NCBI GenBank assembly: GCA_036524675.1
Contig: DATDBU010000155.1
Span: forward strand, 1-7,313
Origin: DATDAW01 sp036524675
GTDB taxonomy: Bacteria > Verrucomicrobiota > Verrucomicrobiia > Chthoniobacterales > DASVRZ01
Direction of reading: 5' to 3'
DNA length: 7,313 nt
In this document: positions 1 through 5,223 of the stretch, in pieces
Position numbering within the stretch: the stretch's first letter is position 1
Layout: each line of letters begins with the position of its first letter
Notes under the pieces: generated by a model
The model's database searches: none
What the model was told of the DNA's origin: nothing
What the model saw: only the letters and a program-made list of their open reading frames with translations
Made by a program: the position numbers and the translations under genes

Positions 1-359
1 TCTCGATGAAACAGACCGACACGAACCGCGAGAATCTTGTCGAACTTGCGATCGCCAGGATCAAAGTCCGATAGCTCCACGACATGGAATTCGGCTTTGC
101 CGGATGCCACATGCCGTTCGTTGCGCCGCATTGCTGCGGCAATCATCTTCGTCGATCGATCGATAGCGACAAGATGGCCATCGGAAAGACGTCCGCAGAT
201 CAGGCCCGCCGCAACCCCGTGCCCGCAACCTATCTCAAGGATAACGTCATCCGGTCGAATACTCATTTGCTCAACAATCGATTGCAGTCTCATTTCATGC
301 TCTCCATGCACTGGTAGGGCGTTACACTTACTTGGTGTGGCAGGCGTTCCGCCGTCCAT
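1..359 (-). CDS. SAM-dependent methyltransferase, class I (3' end outside window)
   Basis: Translating the minus strand gives a Rossmann-type methyltransferase start. Motif I is VILEIGCGHGVAAGLI (about residues 38-53), followed by a strand ending in the acidic ribose-binding position, LVAIDRSTKMI. This fold transfers a methyl group from S-adenosylmethionine; the substrate cannot be told. Only ~119 residues are visible before the window ends, so the catalytic domain is incomplete. The ATG at 359 begins 7 bp after the stop of the 367-639 gene, with no attC between them, so the two probably form one transcription unit or one two-gene cassette. The ATG at 359 has no clear Shine-Dalgarno sequence. 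An in-frame ATG at 293 is preceded by GGAGAG at good spacing and may be the true start; it would drop 22 residues upstream of the fold. The methyltransferase fold is secure; the start and role are not. Confidence 0.85.
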   Translation of the reverse strand, partial: MDGGTPATPSKCNALPVHGEHEMRLQSIVEQMSIRPDDVILEIGCGHGVAAGLICGRLSDGHLVAIDRSTKMIAAAMRRNERHVASGKAEFHVVELSDFDPGDRKFDKILAVRVGLFHR

Positions 360-366
360 TTGTTTA

Positions 367-639
367 TCAGCGTGCGTGGAGATAACGGCGGATGCAAACA
401 AAGACGGCTCCAAGGATCACGAGAGCGATGACTGCAGCGCCCGCTCGAGAGACGCTATTCGTAGCAAGGGCAAAGCTGCCCATATGTCGAATGTGAATGA
501 CTGTGCCTCCTGCGTAGTGGATGAATGCCGGAGTCACGTGTTCCAAGGTTGCGAGATACTGTTCCAAAGCCGCAATTCGGTCGTCGAGACCGTCCGGTAG
601 AGCTCCCTCCTGCGTGTCTTGCGGTTCAGCCATAAGCAT
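367..639 (-). CDS. Small C-terminally membrane-anchored protein, 90 aa
   Basis: I do not recognise a family. The N-terminal third is acidic and heptad-like (DGLDDRIAALEQYLATLEHV), suggesting a short coiled coil. A single hydrophobic segment, AAVIALVILGAVFVC, lies near residues 69-83 and is followed by a basic tail (IRRYLHAR). This is a tail-anchor-like layout. AGGA lies 4 nt before the ATG at 639 and 10 nt before a second ATG at 633, so either could start; the AGGA itself falls inside the GTTAGGA attC core, as is usual for cassette genes. The methyltransferase gene follows after 7 bp, which suggests shared expression. Function unknown; a role next to the methyltransferase is only inferred from spacing. 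Confidence 0.6.
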   Translation of the reverse strand: MLMAEPQDTQEGALPDGLDDRIAALEQYLATLEHVTPAFIHYAGGTVIHIRHMGSFALATNSVSRAGAAVIALVILGAVFVCIRRYLHAR

Positions 640-643
640 TCGT

Positions 644-768
644 TCCTAACCAGCAAAGCTGGTTTAGCATCATAGGCAGCCTGCTATCCAAGGTTCTCAG
701 TCAAACCGGGCTTGTTCAACCACGGGTGAAATGCCGGATTCGTGGCGATACCCGCTCTATTGTTAGGC
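644..768 (-). other. attC-like recombination site after the VOC gene
   Basis: On the minus strand this begins with GCCTAAC (768-762), a perfect RYYYAAC R'' core that contains the VOC stop codon TAA. It ends with GTTAGGA (650-644), an R' core with one mismatch to GTTRRRY. The ends pair: CTAACAATAGAGC faces CCAGCTTTGCTGGTTAG, with a 7-bp perfect inner hairpin AACCAGC-AAA-GCTGGTT at 648-664. A further CCACG/CGTGG stem lies in the centre. At ~125 bp it is within the range known for attC sites. A stop codon embedded in R'' and an ATG just after R' are the usual marks of a gene cassette boundary. Confidence 0.65.
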
Positions 769-1137
769 ATTTCGTTTGTGAATGCCTAGGGCATTTCCAT
801 CAGGGTCAAGAATGATGGCTGCCTTACACGATGGCATCTCGAAGGGTTCCACCTGAAACTGAACTTTATGGTGCTTTAGAACCTCTATAGTATTATCAAA
901 ATCATCAACCTCGAGAACAAGCTGAGGTCCGACACTGGATGGCTTTAAGAATGGTTCGTTTCCGATGCCAAGTGTGTGAGGTCCGACTTCATACTCAATC
1001 CAAAATTCATCTCTATTCTGCAGGGACATCGCTTTCTTGAGGCCGAGAACATTCTCATAGAAAGCGCAAGAGCGTGCCATATCCGTAGCAGGATAGGCAA
1101 TAAAGGCAAATTCGAGAACTTTAATGGGTGTCGTCAT
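763..1137 (-). CDS. VOC superfamily (glyoxalase/bleomycin-resistance type) protein, 124 aa
   Basis: Length and pattern fit a single-domain vicinal-oxygen-chelate protein made of two beta-alpha-beta-beta-beta modules. The first module starts FAFIAYPATDMARSCAFYENV and the second ends IILDPDGNALGIHKRN; DPDGN before the last strand is typical. Members bind a divalent metal and act as lyases, isomerases, dioxygenases or drug-binding proteins. The substrate cannot be read here. The last-strand Glu often used as a metal ligand is not obvious in NALGIH, so metal chemistry is uncertain. The ATG at 1137 follows the previous gene's stop by 22 bp and has no strong Shine-Dalgarno. The stop codon is inside an attC R'' core, marking it as a cassette gene. 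Base composition is more AT-rich than the DUF4826-like gene to its right. Confidence 0.8.
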   Translation of the reverse strand: MTTPIKVLEFAFIAYPATDMARSCAFYENVLGLKKAMSLQNRDEFWIEYEVGPHTLGIGNEPFLKPSSVGPQLVLEVDDFDNTIEVLKHHKVQFQVEPFEMPSCKAAIILDPDGNALGIHKRNA

Positions 1138-1159
1138 GATATCAATTATGGCCGGGATT

Positions 1160-1597
1160 TTATGACTGTCGGCGTTCGCGATTCGAGCGGCAGCCGTGAG
1201 TGAGAGGGAGGTGGAACGGGGGCGTTTGCTCCCGCCTGCGGGACTGTTTCTCTACGACAAGGCGCATCCGAACAGAGGCCCCATCAACAATCAAATTGTA
1301 GTCCCAATCTCGATTTTTGCTTTCGCGCAAAGCGCTTTTCGGGAATTTCCAATATCTTTTAAAAAGTGGAAACGTGGACTCCCTTAAATAGAAGGAATCC
1401 AAGGTCAACGTTGCTGCAATGGTAGATCGATAAACACTCGACTCTATTTGCCCGCTGCTCGAAAGAAACGTTATGTCGTTAGGCTTCCGAACCCGATACG
1501 AAGCAAAGGGTCGCAAAGCATGGGTTCGATTATGGAGCAAGCAGACGATCGCGATAAACCCAGCAATCACGAGCAGAAATATGACGGTGGAAGTCAT
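1160..1597 (-). CDS. Membrane-anchored protein of unknown function, 145 aa, C-terminus altered by a repeat
   Basis: The N-terminus is a clear membrane anchor, STVIFLLVIAGFIAIVCLL (residues 3-21). A basic, mostly soluble domain follows with FYLRES, YWKFPKSAL and NLIVDGASVRMRLVV. I recognise no family. The ATG at 1597 overlaps the stop of the lipoprotein gene as ATGA, but this overlap seems to come from the upstream frame reading through an attC-like site. The last ~30 residues (from about VEKQ on, rich in R, P and H) are encoded by the repeat at 1164-1254, also found at 4737-4822. The natural C-terminus and the expected attC behind it have therefore probably been replaced. The protein may still be made; function unknown. 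Confidence 0.6.
   Translation of the reverse strand: MTSTVIFLLVIAGFIAIVCLLHNRTHALRPFASYRVRKPNDITFLSSSGQIESSVYRSTIAATLTLDSFYLRESTFPLFKRYWKFPKSALRESKNRDWDYNLIVDGASVRMRLVVEKQSRRREQTPPFHLPLTHGCRSNRERRQS
1164..1254. repeat. Interspersed repeat A/B, copy 1
   Basis: This copy aligns by eye with 4737-4822. Shared blocks are GACTGTCG, GATTCGAGCGGCAGCC, GTTTGCTCCCGCCT and GTTTCTCT, with small gaps between them. The copy contains the perfect palindrome TCCCGC-CT-GCGGGA (1229-1242). It encodes the C-terminal tail of the 1160-1597 gene and sits just upstream of the VOC gene, where an attC would be expected. Origin unknown; it could be a small mobile element or a degenerate recombination site. Confidence 0.6.
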
Positions 1598-2196
1598 GGA
1601 TTTATAGACCGAACGTTGTAGCGATGCGACGAAGGAGCGTTCGCTGGACGGGGTTGGGAATTGTTTATCTTTAGGCGGACAATATCCACCATGTCCTCCG
1701 CACCTTGGTTGATTGGATCGTCGCGCTGTTCGCGAGACACAGACTCTATTACAATGAATCCCGTGTGGTCCTCAATCACCTTGCGCTTCTCAGTATCAAA
1801 ATAGTAAACGACCGGCCGATCTTCATCTGCAACAATGCCGCGGGGAGAAAAGCCGTCTACAAAAAGAATCACCTCCGAATCAAAATCAAGCCCGAGCGAT
1901 CCCAGGGGAGGTATCACCCAAAAGGCGCCTCCGCGCCTGAATCCACTTAGTTCAAGGACAAACATGCCGCCCCTTTCGACCTCAATGACGCCTTTGCGAT
2001 GCTCGGGAACATCGGCCGTGCCTGACGCTTTCAGACGCTCAATCATGTTGCGCCTGTTGTAAGGTTGGACATACCGGACTGCGGTTTGTCTGTCGACGGT
2101 GCCATGAATGTGTATTCCAGGCGACTCATAGTCCATCACGCCGCCACAACCGGTAAGGAAAAGCAACATAGCGAAAGCAACGTGTCGCCCTATCAA
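1594..2196 (-). CDS. Predicted lipoprotein, 200 aa
   Basis: A TTG start at 2196 is chosen because GGAAG precedes it closely and gives a full lipoprotein signal: basic IGRH, hydrophobic VAFAMLLFL, then the perfect lipobox LTGC with lipidated Cys17. Starting at the ATG at 2169 would leave almost no n-region. The frame is open far upstream, but that stretch is a repeat and half an attC, not protein. The mature part is a ~180-residue beta-rich domain with a Gly-rich patch (LELSGFRRGGAFWVIPPLG) and no family I recognise. It should sit in the outer membrane facing the periplasm. The last ~22 residues look like translated attC: an out-of-frame TAA lies inside a GCCTAAA core at 1670-1676, hinting that a one-base indel moved the original stop. 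Confidence 0.75.
   Translation of the reverse strand: MIGRHVAFAMLLFLTGCGGVMDYESPGIHIHGTVDRQTAVRYVQPYNRRNMIERLKASGTADVPEHRKGVIEVERGGMFVLELSGFRRGGAFWVIPPLGSLGLDFDSEVILFVDGFSPRGIVADEDRPVVYYFDTEKRKVIEDHTGFIVIESVSREQRDDPINQGAEDMVDIVRLKINNSQPRPANAPSSHRYNVRSINP
1608..1676 (-). other. Probable degenerate attC between lipoprotein and 145-aa genes
   Basis: On the minus strand a GCCTAAA box (1676-1670, one mismatch to R'') is followed by TCCCAAC (1659-1653), then an imperfect stem AGCGA … TCGCT, then GTTCGGT (1614-1608) as an R'-like core directly before the ATG of the 145-aa gene. Both genes read into it. Position, size (~69 bp) and boxes fit attC, but pairing of the arms is weak. Confidence 0.4.
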
Positions 2197-2199
2197 TTT

Positions 2200-2225
2200 C
2201 TTCCGACGACCCAGCTCAGCGACGG
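2200..2225 (-). other. 3' half of an interrupted attC (L'/R') before the lipoprotein
   Basis: On the minus strand CCGTCGCTGAG (2225-2215) is followed by GTCGGAAG (2207-2200) just before the TTG start. The first block can pair, with a few extrahelical bases, with the L'' block TTCAAGCCGAACGG at 2527-2514 beyond the inserted repeat. Compare GTCGCTGAAC at 3390-3381 and GGCTGAAC at the site behind the TIR gene. Confidence 0.4.
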
Positions 2226-2497
2226 CGGCCACAAGGCGCGGTGATTGCAACAGCCGCGCGACGACGCCGTTCGCTGACGGAGTGAGGGTCTTGTTGAAGT
2301 TGCCGAGCCCCGTGACCGGGCAAACTGACGCCCTGATGGGAAGGGGGCAACCCCACCGCCAGAGCGCCTGCCATGAATTTGAGCCCGTGCGCTGCTGCCA
2401 TGGAGCGAATCTCCGTTTTCGCTGACCGGGCCAACTGCGGATACACCATCGTGGAGCGGATAAAACCGACATCCCCTTTCTCGAGGCTAGATAGATA
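2226..2497. mobile_element. Insertion inside an attC, carrying repeat C copy 1
   Basis: This ~270-bp stretch separates the two attC halves. It holds no gene I can support, only the 154-bp repeat at 2315-2468 that also stands before an IS110-type transposase fragment at 3489-3639. The most economical reading is a remnant of the same IS110-family element, reduced to its non-coding end. Precise ends and target duplication are not visible, as expected for IS110-family elements, many of which make none. Confidence 0.45.
2315..2468 (+). repeat. Repeat C copy 1 (candidate IS110-type non-coding end)
   Basis: About 95% identical by hand alignment to 3489-3639: roughly eight substitutions and one 3-bp indel (GCTGCTGCC versus GCTGCC). 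It starts at ACCGGGCAAACTGACGCC and ends at ATAAAACCG, with no similarity beyond either edge. It can fold locally: GGGC…GCCC at its left, GGGG-CAA-CCCC near 2343-2354, GAGCGC…GCGCT further on, and CCG…CGG near 2413-2440. Plus is given because the other copy precedes a plus-strand transposase. No transposase follows this copy. Confidence 0.8.
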
Positions 2498-2545
2498 TCC
2501 GCCAGAGGCGGGGCCGTTCGGCTTGAAGCGCCGGTTGGGGCGCTA
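2498..2545 (-). other. 5' half of an interrupted attC (R''/L'' and central hairpin)
   Basis: Directly behind the DUF4826-like stop codon, the minus strand reads CCCCAAC (2540-2534, near-R''), then TTCAAGCCGAACGG (2527-2514), a typical L'' block, then the small hairpin CCGCC-TCT-GGCGG. The matching L' arm is missing here but a candidate lies ~290 bp further on at 2225-2215, so the site looks split by an insertion. Confidence 0.5.
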
Positions 2546-2992
2546 GTCATACTCCGGACCCCAAAGCGAATCATCATTTGACCATCGCAAGAGAACCGCG
2601 CCTGGCTTCTCCAAAAGAGGTGTCAGCTCGACTTGATCTTCTGCACGGCCTACCCGGATTGTTGGGTGCGTCTCTCCGCGCTTCATGCAAGCGGAAACTT
2701 CCAGCCACCGCTTAGCAATGGCACTCATTGCTTCTCTTGGATGTTTGCTTTTGTCTGCTGAGATGTAATCGGTTGGAAAATCACCGCACACGACCCGCCA
2801 GCCCACCCACTCCGGACGCGCAGCACTCTCGATGGCCCAGATGGAGACGTAGGGGGCGATGTGCCATGCCCGCCATTGCCCGACGCCACCGTGCGTTACT
2901 CCTTGGCGCTGCAAGTACTCCACGACTTGAGCTCGGCGTTCTCCACACCAGCGCTCCTCAATGGCCGGGTCGTCGTAATTAGACGTGCTCAT
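2543..2992 (-). CDS. DUF4826-like protein, 149 aa
   Basis: The pattern resembles the DUF4826 family as I remember it: VVEYLQRQGV, then GQWRAWHIAPYVSIWAIES, GWRVVCGDFPTDYIS, KHPREAMSAIAKRW, HPTIRVG, and a C-terminal WSNDDSLW. Family function is unknown. It is a small cytoplasmic protein with no signal or membrane segment and many Trp residues. The ATG at 2992 is chosen because it lies right after the perfect R' core GTTGGGC (3005-2999); the frame stays open upstream to 3085, but that part is attC sequence. The stop TAG abuts the next attC half. GC content is high, unlike the VOC and TIR cassettes. Confidence 0.75.
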   Translation of the reverse strand: MSTSNYDDPAIEERWCGERRAQVVEYLQRQGVTHGGVGQWRAWHIAPYVSIWAIESAARPEWVGWRVVCGDFPTDYISADKSKHPREAMSAIAKRWLEVSACMKRGETHPTIRVGRAEDQVELTPLLEKPGAVLLRWSNDDSLWGPEYD

Positions 2993-2998
2993 CTTGCG

Positions 2999-3073
2999 GC
3001 CCAACGACCCAGCGCGCGAGCAACTGCCCGGGGCGGCGGTCGCATGGTGATTCGGTGGACTGCATTGTTCGGA
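2999..3073 (-). other. attC-like site between the 91-aa and DUF4826-like genes
   Basis: The minus strand starts with TCCGAAC (3073-3067, R''-like, two mismatches to RYYYAAC) and ends with GTTGGGC (3005-2999), a perfect GTTRRRY core. The boxes pair as CC-AAC/GTT-GG. An imperfect central stem, GCGACCGCCGCCCC against GGGCAGTTGCTCGC, fills the 75-bp site. It starts 9 bp past the stop of one cassette gene and ends 6 bp before the ATG of the next. Confidence 0.6.
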
Positions 3074-3081
3074 TCTATTGT

Positions 3082-3357
3082 TCATCCTCGCAAAAGCGTA
3101 ATCACGCTCCAGGCCAAAACCGAAAGGATCGCGATCAAAATAAAGATTCCAAAGACGACAGAAAATTGTCGCTGTGCCTGTCGGGAGTAGTCCTTATCAT
3201 TCCTAATCCTTCTTCTGTAGTCAGGGGAGAATAGCCATCTGAGTCCGCAGCCAGTGTCATGGATTGCACCCAACAGGCAATGGATGTTTGCAAGAGCGTC
3301 AAAGGCGGCTGCAATGCATCTTCCAATTCCAACTGCGGCGTCGACTATCGAAAGCAT
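3082..3357 (-). CDS. Small membrane protein, 91 aa
   Basis: The ATG at 3357 follows an attC-like end, and GGAA lies 8 nt upstream. The N-terminal half (MLSIVDAAVGIGRCIAAAFDALANIHCLLGAI) is mildly hydrophobic and Cys/His-containing. A strongly basic linker (YRRRIRNDKDYSRQAQRQ) precedes a clear C-terminal membrane helix, VVFGIFILIAILSVLAWSVI (residues ~67-86), so the protein is likely an inner-membrane protein with one firm TM segment. I recognise no family. Its stop TGA overlaps an ATG, but that ATG leads into attC, so no translational coupling is claimed. The open frame upstream of 3357 lies in repeat C and is not counted. Confidence 0.6.
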   Translation of the reverse strand: MLSIVDAAVGIGRCIAAAFDALANIHCLLGAIHDTGCGLRWLFSPDYRRRIRNDKDYSRQAQRQFSVVFGIFILIAILSVLAWSVITLLRG

Positions 3358-3365
3358 CGTTTTCG

Positions 3366-3400
3366 TTCCGAATAACCCAAGTTCAGCGACACGCCGAGGC
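3366..3400 (-). other. 3' half of an interrupted attC (L'/R') before the 91-aa gene
   Basis: The minus strand reads GGCGTGTCGCTGAACTTGGG, then TTATTCGGAACG. It shares GCTGAACTTGGG with the end of the TIR-gene attC, and CGGAA with the ends before the lipoprotein. A possible 5' half is the GAGTAAC box at 4384-4390 behind the 4401-4727 gene, on the far side of the IS110 fragment. Confidence 0.4.
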
Positions 3401-3488
3401 TGACGCAACGACTGCGGCAGCAGCCCGCGTGAAAGCCGGAGCGTTTTCGCGGATGGTATGTGGGGATTATTGAACCCGGAGGCCAATA

Positions 3489-3639
3489 ACCGGGCAAGCT
3501 GACGCCCTGATGGGAAGGGGGCAACCCCACCGCCAGAGCGCCTGCCGTGAATTTGAGCCCGTGCGCTGCCATGGAGTGAATCTCCGTTTTCGCTGACTGG
3601 GCCAACTGCGGATACACTATCGCGAAGCAGATAAAACCG
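3489..3639 (+). repeat. Repeat C copy 2, upstream of IS110-type transposase fragment
   Basis: Near-identical to 2315-2468 but lacking one GCT. Here the repeat ends ~85 bp before the first usable start of the transposase fragment, on the same strand. That is the place where IS110-group elements carry their long structured non-coding end. The region has no gene of its own; the minus frame is open in both copies but carries no start context and about half the changes alter residues. Confidence 0.75.
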
Positions 3640-3724
3640 CGGCCAGCCCTGGTCGCGAACACTCCGGCTCCGAAGGCCTGCTTGCAAACGGTTCCCCGCC
3701 ATACGCTATCGCGCTCCGGTCTCA

Positions 3725-4350
3725 TGACGAACCAAATATCTACGAAATCGCCGCCCCCAATACAACCGCCAAATCCAAGTCGAACTCACCCAAACCGGGC
3801 CCCGTCGTTGGCCTGGACATCCATCCCGACAGCTTCGCTGCCGCCATCCTGGAAGGGCGCGACCCACTCAAAGCTAGTGTTATCCGGAGTGTCACCCGCG
3901 CGCCTCTGCCGTCCCTGGAGCGCTAAATCGGGCGCCACACAGTGCGCGAGGACATCCTGGTCCTGGAGGCCAGCGCCTATTGCCTCGCTCGCGCCCGCTC
4001 GTGTCGCCCTGGCGGGTTGCCTGCGGCAATCCACCTCGCAGCCTCCCGGCTGCCGATGGTGTTTTTCCATTGTCGAACGCCTGGAAGCCATCGAGCGAAA
4101 AGCTCTCATCCTGGAAAGCCACCGGGCTGGTCAGGTCGCCAAAGCCTATCTGGCCAACGACAAAATCGGCGCCGCCAAAGTCGCCGCATCCATTTTTCGG
4201 GCCTGTCGCCGGTGGTCTGGAAACCTGACGCGGCAACGCGCCGACGCCAGCACCTGCGCAGCTTGGTTAGCAAAGGAACAGACTGCGTCTTTTCCGGTTC
4301 GAGCATACCAGAGCACAATCGAGGGGTTCATTTCGCCAAAACCCGTTCAC
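3725..4350 (+). pseudogene. IS110-family transposase fragment (broken)
   Basis: Frame-corrected reading gives the N-terminal DEDD (RuvC-like) domain of an IS110-type transposase: PVVGLDIHPDSFAAAILEG (first Asp), DILVLEAS (the Glu), then VERLEAIERKALILESHRAG, AYLANDKIGAAKVA, and FSGLSPVVWKPDAATR. It is dead several times over. An in-frame TAA follows LPSLER; a ~90-bp palindromic element splits EAS from VERLEAI; a missing base near 4190 shifts the frame before FSGLSP; and the C-terminal Ser-containing domain is absent. In NDKIGAAKVA the second Asp of the usual D-K-x-D-A is Gly. These transposases cut and join DNA guided by a bridge RNA. It lies on the strand opposite to the cassettes, apparently within an attC. 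Confidence 0.8.
3981..4069 (+). repeat. REP-like palindromic element, copy 1
   Basis: This stretch starts GCCTCGCTCGCGCCCGCTCG and ends near GCCGATGGTGTTTTTCC, and it interrupts the transposase reading between EAS and VERLEAI. It aligns with 5017-5098 over its whole length, and in reverse orientation with 5147-5223. The core hairpin TTGCC-TGC-GGCAA (4017-4029) replaces the CTGCC-TTC-GGCAG of copy 2, so one outer base pair has changed on both sides while pairing is kept. Confidence 0.65.
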
Positions 4351-4400
4351 ATAAGTCATGGATGTTGAACAAATAATCATGCTGTTACTCAGGAGCCGAC

Positions 4401-4727
4401 TTACATGTTTTTCCATTCTGCATGCTGAATCTTCTGGGAGGTTCTGTCGGTAACGACTAAGACGTAGCGAAACGGTGGTCCGCGATGGACAAAGAAGTAA
4501 AGCGTTGAGTCGCGGAGGGCGTTAGATTCCGACTGATGGAGCCAAGCACGTATCTCGTCGGAGTTCGTCACGGTGCGGGTCGGCTGACCAAGTCGGGCCG
4601 TGGCAGCAGAAAGAGGCGCACCAGGAACAAGTTCGGAAACGATAGCCTCTACTTGGCGTTCGGAACGCCATGTCAGAAACTCGACGCCACCAATAAGCGC
4701 AACGATGCAAAGGACGGCCGCGAGCAC
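4401..4727 (-). CDS. Single-TM protein of unknown function, ~108 aa
   Basis: The protein has an N-terminal membrane helix, VLAAVLCIVALIGGVEFL, then a ~85-residue soluble domain containing VEAIVSELVPGAPLSAATARLG (a helix-turn reminiscent of small lipoprotein/SmpA-like folds, but not enough to assign) and a beta-rich end, STLYFFVHRGPPFRYVLVVTDR. The start is unsure. The GTG at 4727 is the first that gives a sensible anchor, but it lacks a Shine-Dalgarno, and codons just upstream belong to repeat B (4737-4822). The original start may have been lost to that repeat. Downstream, a GAGTAAC box at 4384-4390 could be the remains of its attC, broken by the IS110 fragment. Confidence 0.55.
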   Translation of the reverse strand: MLAAVLCIVALIGGVEFLTWRSERQVEAIVSELVPGAPLSAATARLGQPTRTVTNSDEIRAWLHQSESNALRDSTLYFFVHRGPPFRYVLVVTDRTSQKIQHAEWKNM

Positions 4728-4736
4728 CAGAACGAC

Positions 4737-4822
4737 GACTGTCGATGCTCCGTGATTCGAGCGGCAGCCCGTGATGGAAGTGGGGTGTGGTTTGCTCCCG
4801 CCTCGGCTGGACGGGTTTCTCT
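4737..4822. repeat. Interspersed repeat A/B, copy 2
   Basis: Second copy of the repeat at 1164-1254, diverged, with two small deletions and a short insertion. As in copy 1, a minus-strand cassette gene begins within a few dozen bases of its GACTGTCG end. Here it supplies the codons just upstream of the 4401-4727 gene. Confidence 0.6.
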
Positions 4823-4830
4823 CGCAGGCG

Positions 4831-4971
4831 AGCGTAGACCCGAGTAGAACGAGTTCGCTTGACCGCCAGGTCAACCCGAAGGGTCGCTGCGGCGGCAAGC
4901 AACCGCACTTTAAGGGCGGGCAAGACAGGGCGTCGTGCCGCCAATCATTAACTCGAAACAGCAGCCACACC
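4831..4971 (+). other. Structured non-coding region before the second IS110-type fragment
   Basis: No gene is seen. The stretch holds the hairpin TTGACC-GCCA-GGTCAA (4859-4874), then CCC-GAA-GGG, and GC-rich repeats up to the ATG at 4972. Its position mirrors that of repeat C before the other transposase fragment, but the sequence is different. It may be the non-coding end of a second, unrelated IS110-family element. Confidence 0.35.
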
Positions 4972-5146
4972 ATGAGAAAAATTACATTCCATCTCGGACT
5001 GGATGTCCATAAGGAATGACTCGCTCGCTCCCCTCCGTCTCGCCCAGTGGGCTGCCTTCGGCAGTCTCCCCCGGCGGCTTCCCAGTCGCCGATGGTCCAT
5101 CACCATCGCAACTGCCGAAGGACGCCGCAGCGGCGAAGTGCGTGCC
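4972..5146 (+). pseudogene. IS110-family transposase N-terminal fragment, interrupted
   Basis: The reading starts MRKITFHLGLDVHKE, a characteristic IS110 N-terminus with the first catalytic Asp, and continues after an ~82-bp insert as SITIATAEGRRSGEVRA. Joined, this gives the usual GLDVHKE-x-I-x-I-A…GEVR run. The stop TGA at 5017-5019 is created by the inserted palindromic element. After GEVRA a second element, in reverse orientation, follows and the transposase reading never resumes, so only ~30 codons survive. It is a different element from the 3725-4350 fragment, since the N-termini differ (VGLDIHPDSF versus LGLDVHKE). Confidence 0.75.
5017..5098 (+). repeat. REP-like palindromic element, copy 2
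   Basis: Runs from TGACTCGCTCGCTCCC to GCCGATGGTCC inside the transposase codons HKE/SIT. Core hairpin CTGCC-TTC-GGCAG at 5052-5064. Similar to 3981-4069 in direct orientation and to 5147-5223 in inverted orientation. Confidence 0.7.
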
Positions 5147-5223
5147 TCAGATGGTTGCTCATCGACACGGGCGGCCCGGGGGAAACTGCCGAAGGCAGCC
5201 CGAGGGGCGAAAAGAGCGCGTCA
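5147..5223 (-). repeat. REP-like palindromic element, copy 3 (inverted)
   Basis: Reverse complement of the same element type: shared GGGGGARACTGCCGAAGGCA (5178-5197), then GGGGCGA and GAGCG…TCA at the far end. It lies 48 bp from copy 2, so the two could fold back as a larger inverted pair, as seen in BIME-like REP doublets. Confidence 0.65.

Noticed and set aside
37..600. Long plus-strand open frame
   Set aside because: It runs antisense to the methyltransferase (clear motif I) and the 367-639 gene; its translation is Ser/Arg/Cys-rich with no motif.
648..664. Hairpin AACCAGC-AAA-GCTGGTT as a transcription terminator
   Set aside because: No T-run follows on either strand, and it overlaps the R' core and Shine-Dalgarno of the next gene; it is better read as an attC arm.
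2315..2468. Repeat C as a protein-coding segment (minus frame with VYPQLA…GLKF)
   Set aside because: The frame is open in both copies and the indel is 3 bp, but there is no start context, no family pattern, and several changes alter residues; a structured non-coding end fits better.
2197..2577. N-terminal extension of the lipoprotein frame
   Set aside because: It crosses both halves of an attC and repeat C; a lipoprotein signal with Shine-Dalgarno starts at 2196.
3358..3702. N-terminal extension of the 91-aa membrane protein frame
   Set aside because: It is made of repeat C and an attC half; Arg/Gly-rich, with no homology-like pattern.
3725..4368. Plus-strand open frame as an intact gene
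   Set aside because: It is only partly the transposase frame; recognisable IS110 blocks move between frames around a stop, an insertion and an indel, so it is a pseudogene.
4728..4973. Upstream extension of the 4401-4727 gene
   Set aside because: The codons lie in repeat B and the region before the IS110-type fragment, with unlike composition and no domain.
3981..5223. CRISPR array
   Set aside because: Only three diverged copies in mixed orientation with irregular spacing, inside transposase genes, and no cas genes.
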